Source of the DNA: an uncultured Alphaproteobacteria bacterium
GTDB taxonomy: Bacteria; Pseudomonadota; Alphaproteobacteria; Rhizobiales; Beijerinckiaceae
Length of the DNA stretch: 64,000 nt
Assembly (NCBI GenBank): GCA_937988775.1
Contig: CALKHP010000030.1
Location: 186,001-250,000, forward strand
Direction of reading: 5' to 3'
Numbering within the stretch: position 1 is the stretch's first letter; each line of letters begins with the position of its first letter. The position numbers and the translations under genes are program-made. Positions 17,060 to 26,071 of the stretch are shown here, piece by piece. The notes below the pieces were generated by a model. It saw nothing but the letters and a program-made list of their open reading frames with translations, was not told the origin of the DNA and did no database searches.

Positions 17060-17566
17060 GTGGCAGAAACCGGCAAATCAGCGGTCATCGCGATCGAACA
17101 GGTCCCGGCATTGATCGCGCGCGGCCAGCGCCTGATGGGCATCGATCTCGGCACCAAGACGATCGGCCTCGCCATCTCGGATGTCGAATGGCGCATCGCC
17201 ACGCCCCTGAGCGTGATCGCCCGGCGCAAGTTCACGCCCGATGTCGCGGCGCTGGCGGAGGTCGTGCGGCGGCAGGGCATCGGCTGCCTGGTGTTCGGGC
17301 TGCCGCTCAATATGGATGGCAGCGTCGGCCCGCGCGCCCAGGCAACGCAGGCTTTCGTGCGCAACCTCGCACCGCTGCTGCCGCTGCCGGTGGTGATGTG
17401 GGACGAGCGCCTGTCGACGGTCGCGGCCGAGCGCACGCTGCTCGAGGCCGATCTGTCGCGCGCCAAGCGCGCCGCCGTGATCGACCGCGGCGCCGCCGCC
17501 TTCATCCTGCAAGGCGCGCTGGACAGGCTGCGCTTCATCGCCGACACCGCCCGGATGGATAACTAA
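17060..17566 (+). CDS. ruvX: RuvX/YqgF family Holliday junction resolvase-like nuclease
   Basis: This 168-residue RNase H-fold protein belongs to the RuvX/YqgF family, linked to 16S rRNA 5'-end processing and to Holliday junction cleavage. The first catalytic Asp is in LMGIDLGTKTIGLA, the Glu region in WDERLSTVAAERTL, and the last Asp in KRAAVIDRGAAAFILQ. The start is GTG with GGAG nine bases ahead. It stands alone, divergent from the UPF0173 gene, and ends near a repeat block. Confidence 0.9.
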   Translation: MAETGKSAVIAIEQVPALIARGQRLMGIDLGTKTIGLAISDVEWRIATPLSVIARRKFTPDVAALAEVVRRQGIGCLVFGLPLNMDGSVGPRAQATQAFVRNLAPLLPLPVVMWDERLSTVAAERTLLEADLSRAKRAAVIDRGAAAFILQGALDRLRFIADTARMDN

Positions 17567-17603
17567 GCCCAATCCATTCCGATCGAATGAACGTGCTCTG
17601 CCA

Positions 17604-17725
17604 GCCCTCATGTTGAGGAGGCCCGTTTGTTCTGTCCTTAACAAACTCGACCTCATCCTGAGCCTGTCGAAGGATGTTTCCGTGCGCTCTGGACCATGCT
17701 TCGACAAGCTCTGCATGAGGGGGAT
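17604..17725. repeat. Dispersed repeat of the CTTCGACAAGCTC type
   Basis: An imperfect inverted repeat: a left arm at 17651-17673 (CCTCATCCTGAGCCTGTCGA) and a right arm at 17698-17720 (CGACAAGCTCTGCATGAGG). A similar pair occurs at 60622-60707. The element fills the space between ruvX and dprA, and no gene is evident there. Confidence 0.7.
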
Positions 17726-17781
17726 AGAAACTAAACCTCGACCGGCTTTTCCGATCAAACTGCAAGCAGTCCCTGGCGCGC

Positions 17782-19023
17782 TCAGCGCAGCGCGACCCGG
17801 CCGCCATCGAGGCGTGACAGGCGGCCGGCGATATCCAGCTCGGTCAGGGCGGCCTGCACCGCGCGGATATCGAGCGCGAGCAGCCGGGCCAGATCATCGA
17901 CCTCGATGGGGGACGGCCCCAGCATGGCGACGATGCGCACCAGCGCGCCGCCACGCCCGGCATCGTCGGGTTCCGGCTCGTAGGCCGCCGCTGCCGTCAC
18001 GGTGCGCGGCGCCTGCTCATGCGGCAATTCCGGCAGGTCGAGTTCATCCCACAGGCGCTCGCCTTGCTGCGCGACGCTGTCCTCGCGCAACTGCCGGGCC
18101 GGCAGTGGCCCGGCCTCCAGCATCGGCTGGACGACCTCGAGAATATCCTCGGCGCAGGTCACCAGCGTGGCGCCGCTCCTGATGAGATCATTGGTGCCCT
18201 CGGCGCGCGGGTCGAGCGGCGAACCCGGCACGGCGAACACCTCGCGCCCCTGCTCGAGCGCGAAGCGCGCCGTGATCAGCGAGCCGGAGCGGCGCGCCGC
18301 CTCGACCACGACCGTGCCGAGCGCCATGCCGGAGACGATGCGGTTGCGGCGCGGGAACTCGCGGGCGCGCGGCTCGCAGCCAAGCGGCATTTCGGAGATG
18401 ACGCAGCCGGTCTCGGCGATACGCTGCATCAGGCCGATATTCTCGCGCGGATACGGCTTGGCGAGGCCGCCGGCGAGCACCGCCACGGTGCCGGTCGGCT
18501 GGCTCGCGTCATGGGCGCGCGTGTCGATGCCGCGCGCCAGGCCGGACACCACGGTGATGCCGGCGAGCCCGAGCATCTGGGCGAGTTTCTCGGCCATGCG
18601 GCTGCCGGCGGCGGAGGCGTTGCGCGAACCGACAATGGCGATGCAGGGGCGCGCCGCGATATCGGCCCGCCCAAGGATGGTCAGCAAGGGCGGCGCCGAA
18701 TCGATGGCTGCGAGCGCGGCGGGATAATCCTTTTCCCCCAGCGCCACGAGACGCGCGCCGAGCCGCGTCAGGCCGGCCAGTTCGGCCTCCGCCTCCGCCT
18801 GCGTGCACATGCGCAGTTCGGCCTTGCCCGCCTTCTTCAGCAGGGCAGGCAGCGCCTCGAGCGCCGCCGCCGCGCCGCCATGCCGGTTGATCAGGCTGCG
18901 GAAGGTGCGCGGGCCGATGCTTTCGGAGCGGATCAGGCGCAGCCAGTCGAGACGCTGGCGCTCGGACAAGCTGATCGCCGGGCTGACCCTGCTGCCGGCG
19001 CCGAACAGATCGGCGCGGCTCAT
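17782..19023 (-). CDS. dprA: DNA processing protein DprA
   Basis: DprA binds single-stranded DNA taken up during transformation and loads RecA. This 413-residue protein has an N-terminal SAM-like part (RLIRSESIGPRTFRSLINRHG) and the Rossmann-fold Smf domain (about 75-290: CIAIVGSRNASAAG, VSGLARGIDTRAHD, VAVLAGGLAKPYPREN, GSLITARFALEQGREVFAVPG). A C-terminal winged helix (about 345-413) is also present. The ATG overlaps the plsY stop (ATGA), so it is the second gene of a plsY-dprA operon. Natural competence itself is not shown by this gene alone. Confidence 0.93.
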   Translation of the reverse strand: MSRADLFGAGSRVSPAISLSERQRLDWLRLIRSESIGPRTFRSLINRHGGAAAALEALPALLKKAGKAELRMCTQAEAEAELAGLTRLGARLVALGEKDYPAALAAIDSAPPLLTILGRADIAARPCIAIVGSRNASAAGSRMAEKLAQMLGLAGITVVSGLARGIDTRAHDASQPTGTVAVLAGGLAKPYPRENIGLMQRIAETGCVISEMPLGCEPRAREFPRRNRIVSGMALGTVVVEAARRSGSLITARFALEQGREVFAVPGSPLDPRAEGTNDLIRSGATLVTCAEDILEVVQPMLEAGPLPARQLREDSVAQQGERLWDELDLPELPHEQAPRTVTAAAAYEPEPDDAGRGGALVRIVAMLGPSPIEVDDLARLLALDIRAVQAALTELDIAGRLSRLDGGRVALR

Positions 19024-19607
19024 GCCTTCTCGCCAATGCGGCCTTCGGTGCCGGCGCGCAGCCGGGCGATGTTCGGCGCGTGTTTCCACCACAGCAGCGC
19101 CGCCATCACGGCGAAGAGCAGCGCATCACCCGGCAGATGCGCGAGCAGGAACACGACCGGCGTCGCGACGCTCGCCACCAGCGCGGCAAGCGACGAATAG
19201 CGGCTGGCGACAGCGATGCCGAGCCAGACCGCCGCCGCCACGAGGAAGGCCGGCCACCAGATGCCGAGCGTCACGCCGAGAAAGGTCGCGACGCCCTTGC
19301 CGCCCTTGAAACGCAGCCAGACCGGGAAGAGATGGCCGAGAAACGCGCCAAGCCCGGCCGCCATGCCAGCCTCGAAGCCGCCGAAATGCCGGCACAGCAG
19401 CACGGCGGCGGTGCCCTTCAGCGCGTCGAGCAGCAGGGTCGCCGCGGCGAGGTCCTTGCGGCCGGTACGCAGCACGTTGGTCGCGCCGATATTGCCCGAG
19501 CCGATGCTGCGCAAATCCTTGGTGCCGGCGAGCCTCGTCAGCAGCAGCCCGAACGGAATGGCGCCGAGCGCATAGCCGACAACCAGCGCCAGAATGACCT
19601 GCTGCAT
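19020..19607 (-). CDS. plsY: Acyl-phosphate:glycerol-3-phosphate acyltransferase
   Basis: PlsY is the membrane enzyme that transfers the acyl group from acyl-phosphate, made by PlsX, to glycerol-3-phosphate. This protein is about 195 residues with five hydrophobic helices. Family motifs are GSGNIGATNVLRTGRKD (motif 1), FKGGKGVATFLG (motif 2) and KHAPNIARLRAGTE (motif 3). Another ATG lies four codons upstream at 19619. I prefer 19607 because a G-rich element precedes it. It leads the plsY-dprA pair. Confidence 0.93.
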   Translation of the reverse strand: MQQVILALVVGYALGAIPFGLLLTRLAGTKDLRSIGSGNIGATNVLRTGRKDLAAATLLLDALKGTAAVLLCRHFGGFEAGMAAGLGAFLGHLFPVWLRFKGGKGVATFLGVTLGIWWPAFLVAAAVWLGIAVASRYSSLAALVASVATPVVFLLAHLPGDALLFAVMAALLWWKHAPNIARLRAGTEGRIGEKA

Positions 19608-19730
19608 GCCCACCCCCATGACCTCGCGCTAGAAGCGCAATCTCTTAAAAAGAATCAGGCTTCCGCTCCATATCCTTGTTCTTGGTGCGATTCCCGCCGA
19701 CAGGGCAGCATCCGCTTGTTCGGATCAAGC

Positions 19731-21026
19731 CTAACGGTATTCGTAGACGATGCGTCCCGCAACGATCGTCGCGGTGACGCGGCCGGTCAGGCGCGCTTCG
19801 TCGAAGGGCGAGTTCTTCGAGCGCGAATGAAGTTGGTAGCGATCGACGACCCAGGGCTCGTCCGGATCGATCACCGCGAGATCGGCGGGCGCGCCGACCG
19901 CCAGCCGGCCGCCGGCCAGGCCAAGCAGCGCCGCCGGGCGCGACGACATCGCATCGAGCAGGCGAGCAAGGCTGACCTGCCCGGCATGGACGAGGCGCAA
20001 CCCGGCCGACAGCATGGTTTCCAGGCCGATGGCGCCATCGGCGGCCTCGGTGAAGGTCAGGCGCTTGGTCTCGACATCCTGCGGGTTATGGTCGGAGACG
20101 ATCACGTCCACGGTGCCGTCGGCAACCGCTTCGACCAGCGCCATCCGGTCGTCTTCCAGCCGGAGCGGCGGCGACAGGCGGCAGAAGGTGCGGTAGGCGC
20201 CGACATCGTTCTCGTTCAGCGTCAGATGGTTGATCGAAGTGCCGGCGGTTACCGGCAGCCCGTCCGCCTTGGCCTGCCGGATGATGGCGATGCTGTCGGC
20301 GCAGGAGACGATCTGGGCGTGATAGCGCGCGCCCGTCAGGCGCACGAGGCGCATGTCGCGCTCCAGCATCACCGTCTCGGCCTCGCGCGGCACGCCCTTG
20401 AGCCCAAGGCGCGAGGCGAACTCGCCCTCGTTCATCACGCCCTCGCCGACGAGGTCAGGGTCCTGGACATGATGCATGATCAGCGCATCGAACATGCGCG
20501 CATACATCATCAGCCGACGCATGACCTGCGCGTTGGTGATCGCGTGCGGGCCATCGCTGAACGCGACGGCGCCGGCCTCGCGCAACAGGCCGATCTCGGT
20601 CATCTCGCGGCCGTCGAGCCCCTTGGTCAGCGCCGCCGCCGGATGGACCCGGACGGAGGCCCCGTCACGCGCCCGGCGCAGCACGAAATCGACGATGGCC
20701 GGATCGTCGATCGGCGGCGTGGTGTTGGGCGCGCAAATGATGGTGGTGACACCACCAGCAGCAGCGGCCGCGCTCGCGGTTTTCAGCGTCTCGCGATATT
20801 CCGCGCCCGGCTCGCCGCAGAAGGCCTGCATGTCGATCAGGCCGGGGGCGACCAGCTTGCCCGCGCAATCGAGGACTGTCGCGCCGCCGGCGCCCTCGCC
20901 TGCCTCGGGGCCGAGCGCCTGGATCAAGCCATCCGCGAGCAGCAGGCTGCCGGTCTGCTCATGGCCGCTCGCCGGATCGATCAGGCGGGCATTGGTCAGC
21001 AGCAGCGGTGAAACGGCGTCGTGCAT
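19731..21026 (-). CDS. Dihydroorotase-like protein lacking metal-binding histidines (PyrC' type)
   Basis: This 431-residue amidohydrolase-fold protein resembles dihydroorotase, but the active site is lost. The HxH motif at the first strand is replaced (GLIDMQAFCGEPG instead of DxHxH), and the usual YHxxHxS reads YHAQIVS. The fold is otherwise intact (TTIICAPNTTPPIDD, KGLDGREMTEIGLLREAG, VSDHNPQ). In Pseudomonas a non-catalytic PyrC' of this sort is needed for aspartate transcarbamoylase assembly. I infer the same here because it directly follows pyrB. A GAGG element sits six bases before the ATG at 21026. A catalytic pyrC must be elsewhere. Confidence 0.85.
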   Translation of the reverse strand: MHDAVSPLLLTNARLIDPASGHEQTGSLLLADGLIQALGPEAGEGAGGATVLDCAGKLVAPGLIDMQAFCGEPGAEYRETLKTASAAAAAGGVTTIICAPNTTPPIDDPAIVDFVLRRARDGASVRVHPAAALTKGLDGREMTEIGLLREAGAVAFSDGPHAITNAQVMRRLMMYARMFDALIMHHVQDPDLVGEGVMNEGEFASRLGLKGVPREAETVMLERDMRLVRLTGARYHAQIVSCADSIAIIRQAKADGLPVTAGTSINHLTLNENDVGAYRTFCRLSPPLRLEDDRMALVEAVADGTVDVIVSDHNPQDVETKRLTFTEAADGAIGLETMLSAGLRLVHAGQVSLARLLDAMSSRPAALLGLAGGRLAVGAPADLAVIDPDEPWVVDRYQLHSRSKNSPFDEARLTGRVTATIVAGRIVYEYR

Positions 21027-21034
21027 CGGCATCC

Positions 21035-21997
21035 TCAATGGTTGGGCAGGCGGCGCGCCAGCGCCTCCAGCACCGCCATGCGCACGGCCACGCCCATCTC
21101 GACCTGCTCGCGGATCAGCGACTGCGCGCCGTCGGCGACCTCCGAGGAAATCTCGACGCCACGGTTCATCGGGCCGGGATGCATCACCAGCGCATCGGGC
21201 CTGGCGAGCGCCAGCTTCTCGGCGTCGAGCCCGTAATAGCGGTAATATTCCTTCTGGGAGGGGATGAAGGCGCCGCTCATGCGCTCGCGCTGCAGGCGCA
21301 GCATCATGACGATATCGGCATCTTTCAGGCCGGCGCGCATATCGGTGAAAGTCTCGAAACCGAGCCCCTCGATGCCGGGCGGCAGCAGGGTCGGCGGCCC
21401 GACCAGCCGCACGCGCGCACCGAGATTGGCGAGGCAGATCATGTTGGAGCGCGCGACGCGCGAATGCAGGATGTCGCCGCAGATCGCCACGACCAGCCCC
21501 TCGATGCGGCCCTTGTTGCGGCGGATGGTCAGCGCGTCGAGCAGCGCCTGCGTCGGGTGCTCATGCGCGCCGTCGCCGGCATTGATCACGGCGCAATCGA
21601 CCTTGCGCGCCAGCAAATGCACGGCGCCGGCCGCATGATGGCGCACGACGATGATATCGGGCCGCATGGCGTTCAGCGTCATGGCGGTGTCGATCAGCGT
21701 CTCGCCCTTCTTGGTCGAGGAATTGCCGACCGCCATGTTCATGACGTCGGCGCCGAGCCGCTTGCCGGCAAGCTCGAACGAGGCCTGCGTGCGGGTCGAG
21801 GGTTCGAAGAACAGGTTGATCTGCGTTCGGCCGCGCAGGCTCGACTTCTTCTTCTCGACCTGACGGGAGATCGCGACCTCCTCCTCCGCCAGATCAAGCA
21901 GCGATTCGATGGTCGGCCGCGACAGGCCGTCGATGCCGAGAAGATGCGGATGAGGGAAGGCGAACAGCTTCGACGGGGATGGTTTTTCAGTGCTCAT
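21035..21997 (-). CDS. pyrB: Aspartate carbamoyltransferase catalytic subunit
   Basis: PyrB joins carbamoyl phosphate and aspartate in the first committed step of pyrimidine synthesis. This 320-residue protein has the carbamoyl-phosphate site FEPSTRTQASFELAG (near 60), HPTQALLDALTI (near 143) and the C-terminal LVMHPGPMNRGVEI. No regulatory PyrI is present; the neighbouring DHOase-like protein probably takes the structural role. The stop lies 9 bases before the next gene's chosen start. Confidence 0.95.
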   Translation of the reverse strand: MSTEKPSPSKLFAFPHPHLLGIDGLSRPTIESLLDLAEEEVAISRQVEKKKSSLRGRTQINLFFEPSTRTQASFELAGKRLGADVMNMAVGNSSTKKGETLIDTAMTLNAMRPDIIVVRHHAAGAVHLLARKVDCAVINAGDGAHEHPTQALLDALTIRRNKGRIEGLVVAICGDILHSRVARSNMICLANLGARVRLVGPPTLLPPGIEGLGFETFTDMRAGLKDADIVMMLRLQRERMSGAFIPSQKEYYRYYGLDAEKLALARPDALVMHPGPMNRGVEISSEVADGAQSLIREQVEMGVAVRMAVLEALARRLPNH

Positions 21998-22085
21998 GTC
22001 GAAGACATTGCACTAGAGGCAATCGGCGCGCGCGTCCAATGGAGAAATGCGTTTTGCACCGATCGAGGGGGAGCGCTGGAGGCAT

Positions 22086-22332
22086 CTTGTCCCGGCCTTG
22101 AGCCGGAACCCAGCCGCTTTCGGTTTTCCGATCGGGATGGCCGGGTCAAGCCCGGCCATGACGGCGGAGGATGATCGATATTGGCGCCACCACCCTCAAC
22201 CGTCATCGGCGGACTTGATCCGCCGATCCCGATGCGAAAAGCGCAGGTGGCAACACTGGATGCCGGGTCAAGCCCGGCAAAAGACCCGCGCTACCCTCAC
22301 GCCGTTGTCCCGGCCTTGAGCCGGGACCAGAA
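22086..22332. repeat. Intergenic repeat block with hairpin doublet
   Basis: The gap between pyrB and valS is filled by repeats. Hairpin 1 at 22137-22159 has stem ATGGCCGGG/CCCGGCCAT; hairpin 2 at 22205-22227 has stem ATCGGCGGA/TCCGCCGAT. GTCCCGG…CCGGGAC-type units flank them at about 22088-22112, 22260-22284 and 22303-22330. Conserved outer edges read TCGGG before hairpin 1 and CCCGAT after hairpin 2. Confidence 0.85.
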
Positions 22333-22350
22333 ACGCAACACGAAGCCGCC

Positions 22351-24990
22351 TCACCCCAGCCGCGCCAGCGCTTCCTTGATCTTGGCGGCGCGGGCGAGCG
22401 CGTCGGCGCGCTTGTCGCGCTGCTCCTCGATGACCTCTTCCGGCGCGCGGGCGACGAAATCGGCGTTGCCGAGCTTGCCGTCGAAACGCTTGACCTCGCC
22501 GGCGAGCCGCTCGACTTCCTTGGCAAGCCTCGCCTTCTCGGCGCCGATGTCGATCACGCCGGCGAGCGGCAGGCAGGCGAGTTCGCCGCGCACCACGACC
22601 TGCACGGATTGCGCCGGCGCGACATCGGCGAACGACACTTCCGACAGGCGGCCGAGGCGCTTCAGCATATCTTCCCAACGCCTAGCGCGATCCTGCGTTT
22701 CCGGCTTCGCCTTGACCAGCACGAGCGGGATCTGGCTCGCCGCCGGCACGTTCATCTCGTTGCGCGCCGAACGGATTTCGCCGATCAGGTCGATGACCAT
22801 GCCGATCTCGGCTTCGGCCTCCGGCACCTCGGCGGCGGCGCCTTCCGGCCAGGCCGCCAGAGCCAGCAGGCCCTCGCCACCGAAGCCGCTCCACAGTTCC
22901 TCGGTGATGAACGGCATGAACGGGTGCAGCAGCCGCACGATCTCGTCGAGCACATGGGCGGCGACGGCGCGCGTCTCGTCCTTGTCCGGCCCGTCGGCGC
23001 CCTGGAGCAGCGGTTTGGCGAGTTCGAGATACCAGTCGCAATAGGTGTTCCACACGAAGCGGTAGGCGCTCGCCGCAGCCTCGTTGAAGCGGTAGTCGCC
23101 AATCGCCACTGTTACCTCGCCCACCGCCTTGGCCGCTTCGGCGACGATCCAGCGGTTCAGCGTCAGCCTGGCGGTGGATGGATCGAAGCCGGCGACGCGC
23201 CGGCAGCCGTTCATCTCGGCGAAGCGGGCGGCGTTCCACAGCTTGGTGCAGAAGTTGCGGTAGCCCTCGATGCGCTGCGTCGAGAGCTTGATGTCGCGGC
23301 CCTGCGTCGCGAAGGCAGCGAGCGCGAAGCGCAGCGCATCGGCGCCGTACTGGTCGACGATAGTGAGCGGGTCGATGACGTTGCCTTTCGACTTCGACAT
23401 CTTGGCGCCCTTGGCGTCGCGCACCAGGCCGTGGATGTAGACGTCGGCGAACGGCACCTCGTCCTGCGTGAACAGGCCGCTCATCATCATGCGCGCGACC
23501 CAGAAGAAGATGATGTCGAAGCCGGTGACCAGCGCGGCATTGGGATAATAGCGCCGCAGTTCCGGCGTCTTGTCAGGCCAGCCGAGCGTCGAGAACGGCC
23601 ACAACGCGGAGGAGAACCAAGTGTCGAGCACGTCCTCGTCGCGTGTGATCGGCGCGCCCTGCCCCCATTTGGCATCGGCCTTGGCGCGCGCCTCGGCGTC
23701 GTCGCGGGCGATGACATAGTCGCCATCCGGGCCGTACCAGGCCGGAATCTGATGGCCCCACCACAATTGGCGCGAGATGCACCACGGCTCGATATTCTCG
23801 AGCCAGTCGAAGAACACCTTCTCGTAATTGCCTGGAATGAAACGGGTCTTGCCGTCGCGCACAGCGGCGAGCGAGCGCTCGGCCAGCGGCTTGACGTTGA
23901 CATACCACTGGTCGGTCAGCCACGGCTCGATGACGACGCCGGAGCGGTCACCATGCGGCACGGTATGGAGATGCGGCTCGACCGCGACCAGCACGCCGGC
24001 CTCTTCCAGATCGGCGACGATCTGCTTGCGCGCCGCGAAGCGCTCCATGCCGCGATAGGCCTCTGGCACGCTGTCGTTCAGATGCGCATCGGCCGTGAAG
24101 ATGTTGATGACCTCGAGGTTGTGGCGCTTGCCGACCTCGAAATCGTTGAAATCGTGACCGGGCGTGATCTTGACCGCGCCGGTGCCCTTTTCCGGGTCGG
24201 AATAGCTGTCCGCGACGATCGGGATGCGGCGGCCGACCAGCGGCAGGATGGCGAATTTGCCGATCATGGCGCGGTAACGCTCATCATCCGGATGCACGGC
24301 GATGGCCGTATCGCCAAGCATCGTCTCGGGCCGCGTCGTCGCGACCGTTATCGTGCCGGAGCCATCCTCGAGCGGATAGGCGAGGTGCCAGAGATTGCCC
24401 TTGATCTCGACCTGCTCGACCTCGAGATCCGAGATCGCGGTCAGGAGCTTGGGGTCCCAGTTGACGAGCCGCTTGTCCTTGTAGATCAGCCCGGCATCGT
24501 GCAGCTTGACGAAGAAATCGAGCACCGCCTCGGACAGGCCGGCATCCATGGTGAAGCGCTCGCGGCTCCAGTCACACGAGGCGCCGAGCCGCTTGAGCTG
24601 ATTGACAATGGCGCCGCCCGATTCGGCCTTCCATGCCCAGACCTTCTCCAGGAAAGCCTCGCGGCCGATCTCGCGCCGGCCCGGCTCCTGGCGCTGCATC
24701 ATCTGGCGCTCGACGACCATCTGCGTGGCGATGCCGGCATGATCGGTGCCCGGCTGCCAGAGCACGTCCTTGCCGCGCATGCGCTCGAACCGGCACAGGA
24801 TATCCTGCAGCGTGTTGTTGAGCGCATGGCCCATATGCAGCGAACCGGTGACGTTGGGCGGCGGGATGACGATGCAATACGGCTCCGCCCCGGCGCGCTC
24901 CGGCCGTCCGGCCCGGAAGGCGCCCTCGCGCTCCCAGGCGGCAGCGACGCGGGCTTCAATGCCGGCGGGATCGTAGGTCTTGTCCATCAT
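22351..24990 (-). CDS. valS: Valyl-tRNA synthetase
   Basis: ValS charges tRNA-Val. This 879-residue class I synthetase has the HIGH motif (PPPNVTGSLHMGHALNN, near 47), the editing CP1 domain (about 200-400, with TTRPETMLGDTAIAVHPDD), and the KMSKS motif (AKMSKSKGNVIDP, near 530). The anticodon-binding domain and a C-terminal coiled coil (EKARLAKEVERLAGEVKRF) follow. The frame starts with two ATGs in a row. It is downstream of popZ, separated by a repeat block of about 350 bases, so it may have its own promoter. Confidence 0.97.
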   Translation of the reverse strand: MMDKTYDPAGIEARVAAAWEREGAFRAGRPERAGAEPYCIVIPPPNVTGSLHMGHALNNTLQDILCRFERMRGKDVLWQPGTDHAGIATQMVVERQMMQRQEPGRREIGREAFLEKVWAWKAESGGAIVNQLKRLGASCDWSRERFTMDAGLSEAVLDFFVKLHDAGLIYKDKRLVNWDPKLLTAISDLEVEQVEIKGNLWHLAYPLEDGSGTITVATTRPETMLGDTAIAVHPDDERYRAMIGKFAILPLVGRRIPIVADSYSDPEKGTGAVKITPGHDFNDFEVGKRHNLEVINIFTADAHLNDSVPEAYRGMERFAARKQIVADLEEAGVLVAVEPHLHTVPHGDRSGVVIEPWLTDQWYVNVKPLAERSLAAVRDGKTRFIPGNYEKVFFDWLENIEPWCISRQLWWGHQIPAWYGPDGDYVIARDDAEARAKADAKWGQGAPITRDEDVLDTWFSSALWPFSTLGWPDKTPELRRYYPNAALVTGFDIIFFWVARMMMSGLFTQDEVPFADVYIHGLVRDAKGAKMSKSKGNVIDPLTIVDQYGADALRFALAAFATQGRDIKLSTQRIEGYRNFCTKLWNAARFAEMNGCRRVAGFDPSTARLTLNRWIVAEAAKAVGEVTVAIGDYRFNEAAASAYRFVWNTYCDWYLELAKPLLQGADGPDKDETRAVAAHVLDEIVRLLHPFMPFITEELWSGFGGEGLLALAAWPEGAAAEVPEAEAEIGMVIDLIGEIRSARNEMNVPAASQIPLVLVKAKPETQDRARRWEDMLKRLGRLSEVSFADVAPAQSVQVVVRGELACLPLAGVIDIGAEKARLAKEVERLAGEVKRFDGKLGNADFVARAPEEVIEEQRDKRADALARAAKIKEALARLG

Positions 24991-25147
24991 GAAACGTGGT
25001 CCGCAAAACGACAGCGCGCCGGACAGCCGGCGCGCTTTCCTCGAAGAATGTCCTAAAAACCGGACCGGCGCGCCCGAGTCAATGCGGCGCGGCGTACAGC
25101 ACGGGCAAGGCGCGGGTGGGGCCGGGGCTCAGCCGGTCGCGCCCGTC

Positions 25148-25296
25148 CAGTCGGGATGGGCCGAATGAACCGGCCCATGACGGTGGAAAGACTGGCCTAA
25201 AACCCTTCGGCCGTCATCGGACGGCTTGACCGGCCGATCCCGATCGGAAAAACGCGGCGCTTCCGAATTGGTGCCTGATCAAGCCCGGCACCGGCA
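25148..25296. repeat. Intergenic repeat block with hairpin doublet
   Basis: Hairpin 1 (25156-25178) is of the ATGGGCCG/CGGCCCAT type. Hairpin 2 (25216-25238) is of the ATCGGNCGG/CCGGCCGAT type with one mismatch. Starts are 60 bases apart. A CTGATCAAGCCCGG unit follows near 25275. The rest of the popZ-valS gap (24991-25337) shows no gene. Confidence 0.8.
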
Positions 25297-25337
25297 GAAA
25301 ACGTCTCTCAACCAGCGCCATTCACCAACGCGGCGGT

Positions 25338-25952
25338 TCAGCGGCCGCCGCGGGCGACGCGCTCGATCTCGGCGCGCACCAGCCGTTCGACAAGGCTCGG
25401 CAGGTTGTCGTCGAGCCAGTTCTTCAGCATCGGGCGCAGCATTTCCGCGACGAGATCGTCGAGCGTGCGCGCGTTGGCCGACAAGATGGTGTGCGAGAGG
25501 TTGCCGAAGGCAGCCGCCACCGAGGCATCGGTGCCGCTCGACAGCAGCTGCGCTTCCTGTGGCTGTTCGGCGGCGGGCGGCGGGGCAAACACGGGCGCGA
25601 CCGGCTCCGGCGCGGGCGGTCTTGGCGGTTCGGGCTTGGGCGCCGGCGCGGCATGGGCGCCTTCCGGCACGAAATCGATATCGTCCGGGCTGACCTCGCC
25701 GAGCATCGGCGCGCCGGTCTGCGTCATGACGATCGAGGCGAGGTCGAGCACGTCGTCATCGGCCGCGTCATCTTGCGCGGCATCCTCTTCCACCGCGGGG
25801 AGCGCTGCGTGTTGCGGAGCCGGGCTCGGCTGGTCGTCGGCGATGATCTTGCGGATCGAGGCGAGAATCTCCTCCATCGAGGGCTCGTTCGCCTTGGCCG
25901 CTTCGCTGGTCGCGATTGACTCGATCGGTTTTGGTTGCGCCGCTGGCATCAT
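25338..25952 (-). CDS. popZ: Polar organizing protein PopZ (DUF2497)
   Basis: PopZ assembles a polar hub that anchors the ParB-origin complex and recruits cell-cycle factors in alphaproteobacteria. This 204-residue protein has the N-terminal client-binding helix (EPSMEEILASIRKIIADDQP, about 24-43) and a Pro/Ala-rich acidic disordered middle (45-150). The C-terminal oligomerisation helices follow (TLDDLVAEMLRPMLKNWLDD and LPSLVERLVRAEIERVAR, about 161-204). The N terminus begins with GTG-ATG-ATG; I took the first ATG. It lies upstream of valS, a common alphaproteobacterial order. Confidence 0.85.
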   Translation of the reverse strand: MMPAAQPKPIESIATSEAAKANEPSMEEILASIRKIIADDQPSPAPQHAALPAVEEDAAQDDAADDDVLDLASIVMTQTGAPMLGEVSPDDIDFVPEGAHAAPAPKPEPPRPPAPEPVAPVFAPPPAAEQPQEAQLLSSGTDASVAAAFGNLSHTILSANARTLDDLVAEMLRPMLKNWLDDNLPSLVERLVRAEIERVARGGR

Positions 25953-26071
25953 CACCCACTCGATTACAAGGACGCATCCGTAGAATCACCAGAACGCGCC
26001 GTAATCAAGCTAGAATCGCCCGAGTCGCGCCGCAACCCGAAGCGCCCGAAACGCTGGTGGATAACGGCGAT

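Noticed and set aside
17782..19607. Competence island built around dprA
   Set aside because: dprA lies beside plsY in many alphaproteobacteria and no other competence gene is here.
19080..21011. 643-residue forward frame opposite plsY and the DHOase-like gene
   Set aside because: It spans two genes in antisense and is rich in Arg, Gln and His; no domain is seen.
22609..25056. 815-residue forward frame opposite valS
   Set aside because: The reverse frame is clearly ValS with HIGH and KMSKS motifs; the forward frame has no family features.
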